Source: Blastobasis lacticolella (Eukaryota; Arthropoda; Insecta; Lepidoptera; Blastobasidae). From it: 64,000 bases of DNA. Each line of letters opens with the position of its first letter. The first letter of the stretch is position 1. Shown piece after piece: positions 33,848-44,884 of the stretch. The stretch lies in NCBI GenBank assembly GCA_905147135.1, contig LR990059.1, forward strand, positions 14,469,001-14,533,000. Direction: 5' to 3'. Made by a program: the position numbers and the translations under genes. The notes under the pieces are model-generated. The model was not told the DNA's origin, searched no databases, and was given only the letters and a program-made list of their open reading frames with translations.

Positions 33848-35958
33848 GCTAATGAGTAACTTAAATCCAAGCCATTCGCGTGTTAAGGCGGTACGATTTT
33901 CATACAATTTTTATGTAACGTTTTTGTGCAATTGGCTATTAGAAAATATGTTCAATTGTGCGCGAAATAGATTTCCACATGTTAATAATGTAAAACAAAG
34001 CAATGAAAAAGAAAAATAATTAAATCACAAAACAACGCCATCAAGCGGCGATTTGTGCTTTTTTCGATATAACTGCTTTTGAAAAGAAAACCACTTTGCG
34101 CACCATTGAATACATTTACTAAGAGTAGAAATCATAATACAATCACTAAACACTCAAACAAATGAAAGAATATCGAGAGAAATTTAGTATGGGCGTTGAA
34201 TCACCTTAATAGTAAGAATAACATATGTATAAAAGAAAGTTCCACACCGCGTCTGTCTGCCTGTTCGCGATAAACTCAAAAACTACTGAACGGATTTTCA
34301 TGCGGTTTTCACCAATTGACAAAGTGGAATTACTTTGTCTATTGAGGAAGATTTAGGTGTATAATTTGTTAATGTTTTATGTTGGTAGTTTGTATGACAA
34401 GAATCTCCTTAAAGGCCGGGGTGGACATCGGAATTTTTGTAAATTGGCCCTTGACTTTGGTATATTAAAACCTTGCATGATAAATATAAAAATGTCATAA
34501 TTTGTTGAATGAGCGAGCGTAGCGAGCTCGATAGTTTCACAAACTACCCCTTCAGAATACTTGCGCGAATAACATAAAATCAGTAAATGGACGATACGAC
34601 ATACGACGACATACGATGTAGACATTTCTGACATCTGGTTTATAATAAAATTAACTTCGCAAACAATTAATTAATGAGCGTGCGAGCTCTATTTCTGACA
34701 TTTTGGCTATAAAGTTTTGACGATTAACTTAAAAACAGTCAAATTCGAAAATCGTGTGGGCCAAAACGATTTTATTATGAGCCAGGTCCATCTGACCCGT
34801 TGAGCAATGAACAGTATAAGGAGTTTTTTAAATCTTATGATCTCACCGATAGTGCTGAATATGTTGTACATGAGATCAAGATTTTTCTCATTTTTGCTAT
34901 AGGTGCATTTTTACACAATTTCAATGAAGTAATGAGTGAGTGCGCGTGAGGGGCTCTAAGTTGTTGTTTTTTTATTAAAAATGTTAATTATCTCTAAGCG
35001 AAAGGGGAACGAAAACGGATTGTATCACTTGATTTCATTTGCATCTTTGGTGGAGGGGGCCCCGACCCTGGTCTGAAAATCACTAAAGAATTTTTTTTTC
35101 CGGGAGATAGTGCTTAACTGAAATTGAGGATAACAGTACGTATTTTTGCTTACAAACGATTTGGGATCCCGTATCATTGATACGGCTGATACGGCGGTTG
35201 TTGCGCCCCTGCCTAGGTTCTCCAACTGCATGGGATATTTACAGGTATAGCTCCGTCAACTAAGATTCATTTAGTTAATTTTTGTTGATGAGAAATATTC
35301 GTGAAATCGTACGGATTTTAACATAACAGTCCTCTGAGAGTTTAAGCCTTCCCCACATTAGTGGAGGGTTCTGTCTTAAACTCCACTCTCTACTGTCTTT
35401 GTTTTATTTATGTTTCATTCATTACACTAAGGTATTTTATTTGTTTTATTTAATACAAAAATATGTGTGTGTAGTTACTGAAAAATCTCATAGCAGATAG
35501 GTACGATTACCTTTGCGACACTGAAACATGACTGACAGGCATGACATGAGAAAGCAAACTATGCAAAATATGCTACATTAATTAGAGTTTGCTACATTAA
35601 TATGCCACAGTAATTTGAATTAGACTACTTTGATATTAGTTAGGTGGTGGTGCACTTTCGAAAAAATTATGAAGGAACCTTTTAAATTAAAATTACAATA
35701 TTTTTTTGTACAGAACCCTCAAACCAAAAAATACAAAACGGCTAATTTAGATCTCCTTAATATCCCATTGCGCCTAGTACTATGAACTTGAGTGACCTTT
35801 TAACTGATTTCTAGAGATGCGGTCTTTCGTTTTCAAAATGTCGATTATCGACATTGAAAAGGTAAAAGTTCGATAGTCATTTTCTCGCTTACTATTCCAC
35901 GCACGAAAAAAATAATTGTACCTATCGTTTTAATACGTTTAGCACTCCATCCAGTTCA
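33848..35958. other. Interior of the 5.37 kb element, no gene
   Basis: AT-rich. 34215-34345 ('cgtctgtctgcctgttcgcg', 'aaaaactactgaacggattt', 'tgcggttttcaccaattgac') is a degenerate Helitron-like repeat. 'gagcgagcgtagcgagctcg' at 34510 is a small palindromic motif, and related 'gagcgtgcgagctc' recurs at 34675. Confidence 0.45.
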
Positions 35959-35991
35959 CGGCTTTATACATGTATTATGAAACACCCTGTA

Positions 35992-37183
35992 TAGTTGCGC
36001 ACCCTCATAAGTGATCATTCGCTTACCGTAGTTTGTGCGGATCTTGGGCAGTATGACGTAGCTCGAGCGTCTCGTGGAGCGTTTAGACACTTGCCTATGT
36101 TGGATAAATGAGATCGACGAATGGATACTTTTATTTAAAATTTTCCTTACGAGTACGCAAGCACTGTAATTATACAGTTGTCGTATGTTCAGTAGATCAG
36201 TTTGTTTGTATACTGTAGTGGTTGGCGTTAAATAGGTATAGTGAAATAGCATCTTAATTATCCTATTTTGAGTTATTTGTAATTCTGAGAGTGTGGTTTT
36301 ACTTGCACTGCCCCATACTTCAATAAGATACAAGAGATGTGACTTTACTAGGGAATTATAAATTGTCATTCGCACTTTTTTAGGGAGGCAACGAACTATG
36401 CCACGAAGGGAACCCATAAGTGTTGATAGTTTTTTCTTTATATGCTCAATGTGCCCCTTCCATGTCAGTCGGTTGTCGATCCGCAGCCCTAGATATTTTT
36501 CAGCCTGCCTCTCTTGTATCGGTAAGTTGTTGATAGTTAAGGATTGGTGCATAGGTAGTGTTTTATTTTTAGCTTTAAATATTATGTAGGATGTTTTAGC
36601 CACGTTTATTGTTAGCAAGTTCGACCGAAGCCAGTTGTGAAGGGTGTACAAGTCTTTCTGAGCTAGTGAAATAATGTCGTGTATAGACGTACCAAAGTAG
36701 AACAGGCACGTATCATCCGCATACAAAGTTATATGTCCGTGTAATTGTAAATCTATGATGCTATTTACATAAATCGAGAACAAAAGAGGTCCTAAAATCG
36801 ATCCCTGAGGCACCCCAAAAGAAACTGGCTGGGTTTTGCTTTGGTGTTCTTGGAGTTTTACTATTTGTTGTCTATTTTTCAAATATGACTCAAACACGCC
36901 CAGTGCATTACCGGTTACCCCAGTCAGACTGATCTTATGTATTAGAAGGTCGTGACTCACCGTGTCAAATGCCTTTTTGAGATCGATAAAGACTCCCAGT
37001 GCAATCCTCTTCTCATCAACGTTGTGTCTAATTTTGGTAACCAAATCTATAGTCGCGGCCAATGTATTGCTTTTTGGCCTAAAGCCGAACTGACGTTCAG
37101 TTATAAAATTTATAGATGTTAAGTAGGATTCTAAACGTGTGTGTAGGATTTTCTCAAAAAGTTTCGATAGTACGGGAAGTTGT
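35992..37183 (-). pseudogene. Non-LTR reverse transcriptase (CR1/Jockey group), 5'-truncated, interrupted
   Basis: The open frame starts with LPVLSKLFEKILH at ~37183, immediately after an in-frame stop at the truncation point. Motifs follow in order: QFGFRPKSNTLAA, FIDLKKAFDTVSH (catalytic Asp of motif A), VPQGSILGPLLF (motif B), YADD (36712-36723, motif C), then NWLRSNLLTINVAKTSYIIF and KYLGLRID (motifs D/E). The endonuclease and the first third of the RT are missing. The ORF runs into the 5.37 kb insertion at QLY and adds 11 insertion-encoded codons to a stop at 35956. Its native C-terminus lies at 30532-30619. The frame was intact when the transposon landed, so either the LINE was young or the insertion came soon after it. 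Confidence 0.92.
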
Positions 37184-37671
37184 TAATAACACTGTTATTA
37201 ACACAAACTGTTATTGGGTTCGACAAGTGTCGGGTACAGGGCACTGCAATTCTAGGTATATAATAGGCATGGAGTTTTTTTTTATATACAGATAATAGAT
37301 ATGTAATAGGTATATAAATCTAGGTTTATAATACATACTATCTAGTAGTACATCACACACAAGTCACAAAAAACAAGAAGAGAAATCGACTCGAAATTAT
37401 CACTGCAAATTACTAAACCATAGACGATCACATAATTAATCTACTCCATATCAAACAGTCGTAAAACATACATACATACATTTAACAGTAGCTGTACGTA
37501 CGTCTGCGTCGAATGGGCATACAAACTGGGGAATTATGCAAAACGGCCGACAGTCGAGCGCTTTTCCCCTGCCACGTTTCTGCGACAAAATATATCTATA
37601 CGCTATATTTTGTCGTCGATATTCGATGGGATCGCGTGTAGAACAGGGCTAAGGATACCTATCATTGAATT
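37184..37671. other. No gene; small inverted repeats
   Basis: 'gttaataacactgttattaac' (37182-37202) and 'cgacaaaatat..atattttgtcg' (about 37580-37612) are short palindromes. Nothing else. Confidence 0.4.
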
Positions 37672-37852
37672 TTTTTATGTTATACGGTAGAGAAACAAGC
37701 ATGCGGGAAATTTGATGGATAGTGGTCAACGTCGGCTATGGACATCAGCAACACCAGGGGCGCTACCAATGCGTTGCCCGCCTCTAAGGAGACCTCTAAT
37801 ATACCTCTTAAACGATCTCATAGTCCAAAGGAAACACTGTGGCTTAATTATT
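37672..37852 (-). mobile_element. LINE D 3' end fragment
   Basis: 'aagcatgcgggaaatttgat', 'tatggacatcagcaacacca', 'aatgcgttgcccgcctctaa', 'tctcatagtccaaaggaaac' match 49040-49210 base for base at most positions. Confidence 0.8.
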
Positions 37853-38074
37853 CCTAACCTGAGCCAAAAACCTAATCCAGTAGCGGAGTAGGTTAGGAAT
37901 TGCAATTTTTTATTATTTTTCATTCCCAACCTAACCCAAATTTGTTTTATAGGCACTTTTTATCAAAATCACTACATATTATAAAACAAAGTCTCACGCC
38001 ATGTGTCTGTACGCAATTGTTGTTCGGGATAAATACAAAAATGTCATAACTAATGTAAAAAAATATAATCTTGA

Positions 38075-38520
38075 CATTATGGTCCCGGCTGTGTTCTCGC
38101 GCACGGGAGCCCGGGGTCCGCCTTGATCCAAAAATTGGCAGATCAGGTTATTAAATTGGAACGACGACTATCCCTCCTCATCAGCCTTCAGTAACCCAGG
38201 GGAACCTGACCAGATTGGACCATGGTTACAGATTCAGTTACCCGAATGTGCAGGTTCAATCACGATGTTTTCCCACACCGGAAAAGCATCGGTTAGTATT
38301 CAACTAATCTTATATGTAGACGGTTTTCCGACATAAGTCGGAAAGTTAATGATGATTATTTTTTAAGTATTAGAAAATATCCATCAATATCGTAATATGA
38401 ATGTGCAGGGTTCATCAGGACGTTTTCCCTCACCGTAAGAGAATCGGGTAGTATTCAAGTAACCTAGTATGTAGACTGGTCAGCGGTTTTCCGACATTAG
38501 TCGGAAAGTTACCAATGATT
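38075..38520 (-). mobile_element. SINE A variant with a different 5' head, partly duplicated
   Basis: 38075-38310 (minus) is ordinary SINE A body. Instead of the tRNA-like head, the next segment holds a short palindrome (ttccgacataagtcggaa) and 'agttaatgatgatt'. A ~120-base block from 'gaatgtgcaggttca' to that palindrome (38244-38357) is repeated directly at 38399-38520. Confidence 0.7.
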
Positions 38521-39185
38521 TTTTTTTTGAAAGAATTTACATCAGTGATAATTTTAATAAGAAATATCCATAAATACCCTACCATTACCTTAAATTACGT
38601 TTAATTCTTAAAATAGCTATCGAGCTAAGCAAATATAAAAGCTGGTGGGTGAAGATCCAAGCGACAGTGTCGCGTTGCTCCCGGTGAGGTGTCGCGTCAA
38701 AGGCCCAGGATTAGAGCCCCGTCAAAAGACACTCGTTACGGACATGCTAACATAGTTTTTGCTTTATGTTATATGACCGCGATAAGTTTGGACTTGGCCA
38801 ATTGTTTTATGAAACAATGCGCAAAGGAAAAAATAAAACTAAACTTTAAATGACCGTGTGACGCAAAGAAATTTATTTTTGTAGGTATTTGTTTGTCGTT
38901 TAAGAATGTTTTTAAAACTTATTTTAAGTACCTAGGTAGTTCGTTTTCTTACAGCTAGATATTAATTAATTAGAATTCAATTTGTTATAAGCAGATTAGT
39001 TAAACTTACTTGTTACTAACAACAAAAAATCTATAATTTCTCAAATATTATCTACTTACATGTAGTCTTCATAGGTAGGTATCTAAGTTGATAAGTTGAC
39101 GTGTCTTACTTACCTACTAAATTAACTTAACTAACTTGATTAACTTTTGGAGGTCTAGGCGTTATAAAAGTTATAGGTGTGCCCC
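38521..39185. other. No feature recognised
   Basis: Nothing recognisable. Confidence 0.4.
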
Positions 39186-39720
39186 TGCCAGCTTTTCTGT
39201 CCTCGGTGCATAGTTCGCAGTCCCTAGTGAACAAGTTTTTATCTAAACTAGAGCCTTTGTTACATCGTATTCTACCGAGGCCAATAACGCTTCGCAGGTA
39301 GCTTGTCCAGAGGCCGAAATCCTTGTTTTTTTTCCAAATTCCTGTTCCCAGCGGCTATTGGACGAGCCACTCTGTAGGTTGCTACGAAACAACCTTTTAA
39401 GCGCATCAACCAACTTTGCAGAGCGTGCCCGTCTGCTGGCTGCTGGTTCACTTATGAAGATTGAGTCTCTGGCTTCAGACAATGCCCTCCAAAAATATTA
39501 GCACACTTCTCTACCGCGCCACGTTTAGGATTGCTACAGCCCTGCGCCTTGGCGCGCTCTGCAGTGCTTCGCACCAATGCCATTGTGGTCACATTGTTGA
39601 TCATCTTGGCCACCCTGCCTTGTCATGACGCTGGGCGCTTTCCTCGGCACGCGGACTTAAACGATATCATCCATCGAGTCTTCACCTCCGCTGAGTTACT
39701 TTGTAATTAGTATTACGTTA
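39186..39720 (+). pseudogene. C-terminal part of a retroelement polyprotein, frameshifted
   Basis: Shifting plus-strand frames give FLSSVHSSQSLVNKFL (39190-39240), NLLSASTNFAERARLLAAGS (~39390-39450) and RIATALRLGALCSASHQCHC with GRFPRHADLNDIIHRVF (39527-39700). The block 'RLG..C..H.C.CG..VD..G.H.LSC....GRFPRHA.LND.I.R' is, from memory, the C-terminal region of a group of animal reverse-transcriptase-bearing proteins. No RT motif remains. Confidence 0.55.
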
Positions 39721-40805
39721 GTTTAGTATTTATTTATTTAATTGTTATTACCTACCCTTTACGTTAAATAACAAATTACCTTTATTAAAAATTAAAGTTA
39801 ATCGAAATTAACAAATGAATTTATCGTTTTGTTTTGTTAAATATACCTAAATATTTACAAAAACTAAAGTTATTGATATTTAAACTCACTGTGTTTTTAA
39901 ATGTCTTATACTAAGGTTAGGTACAATAATATTTACATCGCTGTTTACCTATTCACAGAATAAGTTTTCATTCCGTGAATGTGTTATTATTCCATTTTAT
40001 GAGCTTCTAAGCTTTAGTGGCAGTAACATCAATAGAGGGGGCCACCGTTCACAAAGACAGTCCCGATAGATTTGCCTCACAAGACGGCGCAGGCAAATCT
40101 TTTAGAAGAGAAAATTGCCCTAAAACTTTTCAGAGGCGCTTGTTAGCAACAAGATATTCATACAAGATGGCGTTTTTCTTTATAAAAGAATATTCGACTC
40201 CGTGATATCAGATGCTTTACTTTTTTGTTTACTTTTTGAGGCTTGATATGGGTATATTATGAAAGAACATAAAAATGTGTAGGTATTTGTGTGTGTTTCT
40301 CAGATCCCATCCAATAATGCCTCTCTTTGTCTGTTACATTTTCTCGAATAAACCGCTGAATAGATTTAGATATAACTATATATATAGTAACCATTAAGAA
40401 AGGTAATGACTAGATATGCACCTATCTAAAAAAACGAGTATTTTATTTTGCCAATTATTATTATTTTTATTAATTATTATTATAATAAATTGTCAATGAA
40501 TACTTACGGGACAAAAGTTTCACAACATCCAGTAACTTGAGACTATGAAAGTCACACTTTGTATCTTTTCTCGAAATATTGTGCTGTTTTTACTGTCTCC
40601 AGAAGTGCAATAGCACAACAAAATTACGATTGCTCCCGCAGTGCTTGTTAGTGATGTGAAAATTGGTCTTATAGTTATTGGTTCAAGACCAAAAACACGA
40701 GTACGAGGACCACTACCTACTGACTCCGGCTCCGCACGGAAGTTCTCGGGTTTTCGCTATATAAATATTCCGGAAGAAATTTATTAATTAATAGTAAAAG
40801 AAAAC
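39721..40805. other. No gene supported
   Basis: AT-rich with short chance frames. Confidence 0.4.
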
Positions 40806-40902
40806 ATCTTGGCGTTAATGCCCCGTTTGTGCTCTCGCGCACGAGGGCCCCGGGTCCGCCTTGACCATGACCCAGGATTTGGCAGATGATGTAATTACTT
40901 TA
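40806..40902 (-). mobile_element. SINE A 3' fragment
   Basis: 'catcttggcgttaatgcccc', 'gctctcgcgcacgagggccc', 'gtccgccttgaccatgaccc'. Confidence 0.75.
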
Positions 40903-40934
40903 ATGGATAATGGATCCCGCATCAAAATCCAGGA

Positions 40935-41096
40935 TCTCCGTAGAATAGAAGATGGCATCAGCTACGTTTTTGTTGTGTTCTATGCACTACAAATTCCAAC
41001 CCGCCAATTAAGCGTGGTGACGTGAAAAGCCTTATTGACGGGAATTGACGTGAAGGAGGCTTAAGTTCAGCGGTTGACTGTTATGGGCTCTAGTTT
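40935..41096 (+). mobile_element. SINE B, highly diverged
   Basis: Patches 'attccaacccgcc', 'aagcgtggtgacg', 'ttgactgttatgggct' in family order. One of the oldest copies. Confidence 0.5.
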
Positions 41097-42070
41097 ATTT
41101 ATTTATTGTATACTTTATGCACTTTGTTTTTATTATATGTTATGTAAATATGTGTTGCTCAAAGACCGGGATCGTGTCCGCTCTCCTTAAGTTGCTGGTC
41201 GACGTTGGCCGCTTTCCTTTAACTGAACCCTCTGGCATTGTCCTAATTGGCAATGGTGGTGCGAACATGGTCATACGACGGACATCACCTGTCACACGAC
41301 CGTTGCCAATCAGAGCAGCGCTTCTGACAATGTGCAATAAAAAAACAGGCAAATAAAAAGTGGTCAGTAAAATAAATGAGAAATCATTTCCCAACACTAG
41401 TGTTGTGGCCAGCATCGTATAACGGTCACGATACAGCACTTTCGGCCAGTACTAGCTTCTGCACTGCTGTGAAAGGAGCCCATAAAACATTAGTATCTGT
41501 GAAGAGACCTCCTGTTTGCCACAATCTCCTTGGAGTCGTCAGTTTTGTTCAGTTTTATTGGTGAAGGGGGTCAAATATTGTGAACGTATTAATAAAGTGA
41601 GGCACTTGGTCCCTTGGCACTCTCTCTTGGATCTGGGGATGGGCAGTTTTTACTTTGTGCTTGGATCATCATTTTGCAGTATTTGACCCACTTCTGGTAT
41701 TCGATTGAGTTTTAATCGTTTTAGGTGTATTTATGTAATTTTACTTTGTATGATGATGTCAGTAAGTGTTGATGTACCTTTGTGATGTTATGTTTCGTTG
41801 TGGCGTCTGAGAGATATTTACAGGCCTGAAGGGCAGGATTTCGGGAGCACCAGACGTCAAAACACGTCCGATATGGTTAACACCATTTAATGAACAACGC
41901 CTGTAAGTAGTGCGTTTTATGATTTATGAAATATCGTAAAACTACTTTCATACATTACAGCGTTCAGATAATAATAAATGTCTTTCTATATTTATTTAAA
42001 TGAAATTTTACTTACACACTTTTACCTATACACATTTAGATGACAATGCAATATTATAAATAAATAAATA
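41097..42070. other. No gene supported
   Basis: Short frames of 60-100 codons on both strands at 41117-41564, no motifs. Confidence 0.4.
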
Positions 42071-42308
42071 ATGCATGGACCACTCACACAAAGCCATCTT
42101 GCCCCAAAGTAAGCATAGGTTGTGTTATGGGTGCTAGGCAACTGATAAATTACATATATACTTACAAATACATTCTTATTTAACATATAAAACCCAGACC
42201 CGTAACAGAAATAAAAATTCATCATTTAAATATCTGCCCGGCCGGGAATCGAACCCGGGTCCTCTGCGTGGCAGACCGGCATTTTGACCAACTGAACCAC
42301 TCAGGTCG
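42071..42308 (-). mobile_element. SINE C, full length
   Basis: Minus-strand tRNA-Gly-like head (42308-42235) with box B 'gggttcgattcccggc', then 'tgatgaatttttatttctgt' and 'taacacaacctatgc'. Same layout as 10165-10392. Confidence 0.85.
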
Positions 42309-42435
42309 ACATTATGGTGAGTATTAGTAAGCTGATCTGATGATGGTGGGAGCAAGTGACCACAGGGGCTTTCCTTTCCTTCGCCACTTCATGCCCAAGG
42401 CGTGGAATACCGGTTTTTATTAGACTACATTGGTA

Positions 42436-42686
42436 GAGCTCGTCTAGTCTAAGATGACGCGCCCCACTACTTAGTTAGTTGATTTCGATGTGTGAGTGCA
42501 AATATTGATAACGACACTTCATCTGTGTGGGAGCCAATGAACGACGCGTGTTCCCACGTTTGAATCTCACCGGCAACTAAAAGACCAATTACAACGGCAT
42601 TTGTATATGTATTGCGTCCGTATTTTAAACTTGCTTGTGTGCGGTAATGCGATAGTGGGGCGCGTCATTTTAGATTAGACGAGCTC
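42436..42686. mobile_element. 251-bp MITE with 34-bp TIRs and TA target site
   Basis: Left TIR 42436-42469 starts gagctcgtctagtctaagat. Right TIR 42653-42686 is its inverse with two mismatches, inner end 'gacgcgccccacta'. TA is at 42434-42435 and 42687-42688. No coding. Size, TA target and long TIRs fit a Tc1/mariner-derived MITE. Confidence 0.85.
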
Positions 42687-42692
42687 TATTCG

Positions 42693-43180
42693 CCTCTGTC
42701 TTTAAAATTCACGATTCATGCATCTAAAGACACTCTCGACAGGCTGGGGCGTGACTCTGAGGGCTCAACTGGTATGCCATAATCAAATCAAATCAAGTTC
42801 TCTTTATGCAAGTAACAGTGCTCAATTTGTTAGCATTACTACATTTTACTTACAAATGTTAATAACAAGTTGAAACTTTATGCGTATTGTTGCGAGCCAC
42901 CCGGAGGAGTCCGCATCTATTTATAAATAAACAGTCCAATCTGTTCGCTATCAGCAGAGAATACCTACCAATGTTATGTTTCAAACCGGAATTCAAAAAG
43001 ATAATTTTAATTGGCGACAGAAATATCGTATTTCACATCGATGGTGGTGCAGATATGCGACTAATAGGCTGATTCCTTACTCATAATATTGTCATATTAT
43101 CATAAGTCATATATTGATTATCATAAGGTCGGAGGTAAACTAATTAGTTGATCGACGTATCAGGCGACCTTTTCAGGCTT
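42693..43180. other. No feature recognised
   Basis: Nothing recognisable. Confidence 0.4.
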
Positions 43181-43437
43181 CATCATCATCACAGCCCATA
43201 ACCGTCCACTGCAGGACTTAGGGCCTCTCCCACGAAAGGGGAGGTTATTCATAATCTCCACGCTTGGAAGGCGGGTTGGAGATCGCAGAGTTTAAAAATA
43301 ACAATGGAAAATGCTGCTGCCCATTTTCCAGACTACAGAGACTCTTGATCTTTTGCCTCGAAAACATTAGTCGCCTTATACGACACCCATGAGTGTAAGG
43401 GGTTGGTGCTATTCTACTCTGCCGGACACCACACGGC
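43181..43437 (-). mobile_element. SINE B, full length
   Basis: Minus strand from 'gccgtgtggtgtccggcaga' (43437) through 'accccttacactcatgggtg' and 'ctccaacccgccttccaagc' to 'ctgttatgggctgtgatgat' + 'gatga'. Confidence 0.85.
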
Positions 43438-43784
43438 ACAATACATACACAATAGACACAGGCTACGGCTAGGCTATATTACGTAGGTATAGCAGGTCTA
43501 GTATTTACATGAAGTTAAGCGCATATTGTTTATTGCGCAAGCCCCACCAACTCGCTGGCGTCAGAAGTTTAGATAAAGAAATATTTTATAAGCCCGATAG
43601 TGTATTATTACCCAAGACCTATAAGTTCACAGACAAGGCAATTATTGAGCAATAAATTGTAATTGTAAGGGTTTAAGCCCTTTTATTCGGGTATATATTA
43701 AATGCAGTGGGCCTAATTAATTGCATAAAGATTCGAAAGTTACTTTTATAGACTGGCAATTTTTTTTGTACAGTGATTATCATA
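43438..43784. other. No feature recognised
   Basis: Nothing recognisable. Confidence 0.4.
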
Positions 43785-43860
43785 TCATCATCATAATCTT
43801 CATCATCTTCGCGTTATGTCCCGGTTGCGCTCCCGCGCGAGGGCCCAGGGTCCGCCTTCC
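43785..43860 (-). mobile_element. SINE A 3' fragment
   Basis: 'tcatcatcttcgcgttatgt' + 'cccggttgcgctcccgcgcg' + 'agggcccagggtccgcc'. Confidence 0.65.
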
Positions 43861-43952
43861 TGCTATTAAATTGAATATAGTACAGGTTATAGGGAACCGG
43901 ATGGCGGGCGTAATTAGGTATATTATTACATTAAAATAATTGATATTAAGTA

Positions 43953-44195
43953 GAGATGAAACGGATAGTTGTTAGGCCGGATACCGGATACTGGATATCG
44001 GGCCATCCCATAAGCCGGATAGCCGGATATCCGGCGGCCGGATATTTGGCACTACATGGTTTCTGAACAAGTCTGTGCAAGTTATGAGCGTGGGTGGGAA
44101 ATTAGACAACTGCATGTTTACGTGATTTCAAGTCTTCGTTCAATACAAATAATTTGAACTTTATTCTGAACAATTCTTCCGACCTCGGGCGGTGC
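43953..44195. mobile_element. Broken copy of the 1400-1851 hAT-like MITE family
   Basis: It begins tagagatgaaacggatag followed by CCGGATA-rich repeats, then 'gtgatttcaagtcttcgt' and 'tctgaacaattcttccgacc'. These match the reverse complement of 1685-1851. An extra ~45 bases (44075-44120) are absent from the first copy, so this one retains more of the ancestor. The second terminus is missing. Confidence 0.75.
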
Positions 44196-44399
44196 CCTCG
44201 AGAAATACCAAAATCCACAATAACAAAAGAACGATAACAAAATCCACCAGAAAAAATAACGGCCACCGTGTTGATTGTGCCCAGATTTTGATGTAGAATA
44301 TCAAAAACACATTTAATTCACTGATGTCTTGTAACTTTCCAACATCACTTTCTAATCCCTCTATCTCCTAGATGGTTTTAAAGGCATGCGTGGTGTAGG

Positions 44400-44793
44400 T
44401 AGGCTTGCCAACTTTTTTACAAGAAATAAAGTATATTCAGGTCAGTGAAGAATATTAAACAGTATTTTAGAAAAATTAACAGTATTTTATTTATTTATTG
44501 TTTTAAATTCATATTTTTTAGAACTTCTCGCACAACTTACTAATTTACAATCTTTTTTAAAAACTTCATACGCCTCACCACAATTATAATTGAAATTAAA
44601 ATAAATGAGGAGCTAATGTTTTATTAAATAAGTAGATGCTCTATTTCTATCCTCCCGCCACTTAGCATTCATTACTGAAAAAACGGATGCTGAAAACAGT
44701 ATTTTGTATATTTTATTTTTGTTCAACAGTAAAAAGTATAATTTAGTGAAAAACAGTATAATACTGTTTAAAACAGTATAGTTGGCAACCCTA
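44400..44793 (-). mobile_element. Internally deleted hAT with perfect 8-bp TSD
   Basis: GGTGTAGG duplicated exactly at 44392-44399 and 44794-44801. Termini TAGGCTTGCCAACT (left) and AGTTGGCAACCCTA (right) are inverted with one mismatch. 'aacagtat(a)' words repeat near both ends. It retains a transposase C-terminal remnant on the minus strand. Confidence 0.9.
44520..44720 (-). pseudogene. hAT-superfamily transposase C-terminus remnant
   Basis: Minus strand: SVMNAKWREDRNRASTYLIK, a stop, then LLIYFNFNYNCGEAYEVFKK and DCKLVSCARSSKKYEF. 'FS.MN.KWR..RNR.S..L.K.EL....N...C.EFY' is the C-terminal signature of a hAT subgroup often annotated as zinc-finger or BED-type proteins. It is a different hAT lineage from 4283-4546. 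One nonsense mutation and no catalytic part. Confidence 0.75.
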
Positions 44794-44884
44794 GGTGTAG
44801 GACACCAGCCAGATGGAGTGACAATTTGGCAACCAGATGAAGATGGATGCTTGATCAGCAAACCTAACTAGGACAACGTGCATT

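Larger units (their letters stand above)
30620..35991. mobile_element. 5.37 kb TIR element inserted in a LINE ORF (TA target)
   Basis: A 33-bp sequence starting tacagggtgtttcataatac at 30620-30652 is repeated perfectly in inverted orientation at 35959-35991, counting the TA at each end. Removing everything between one TA and the other restores an uninterrupted LINE reading frame. This shows directly that the segment is an insertion with a TA duplication. No transposase frame exists inside; the longest frame is 115 codons. It carries later passengers: SINE A (31333-31650), a hAT-like MITE (32878-33240), SINE B (33575-33836) and probably a MITE at 30890-31158. The CAGGGTG start and TA target suggest the Tc1/mariner superfamily. 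The mariner-like element at 53060 begins CAGGGTGGG. Confidence 0.9.
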
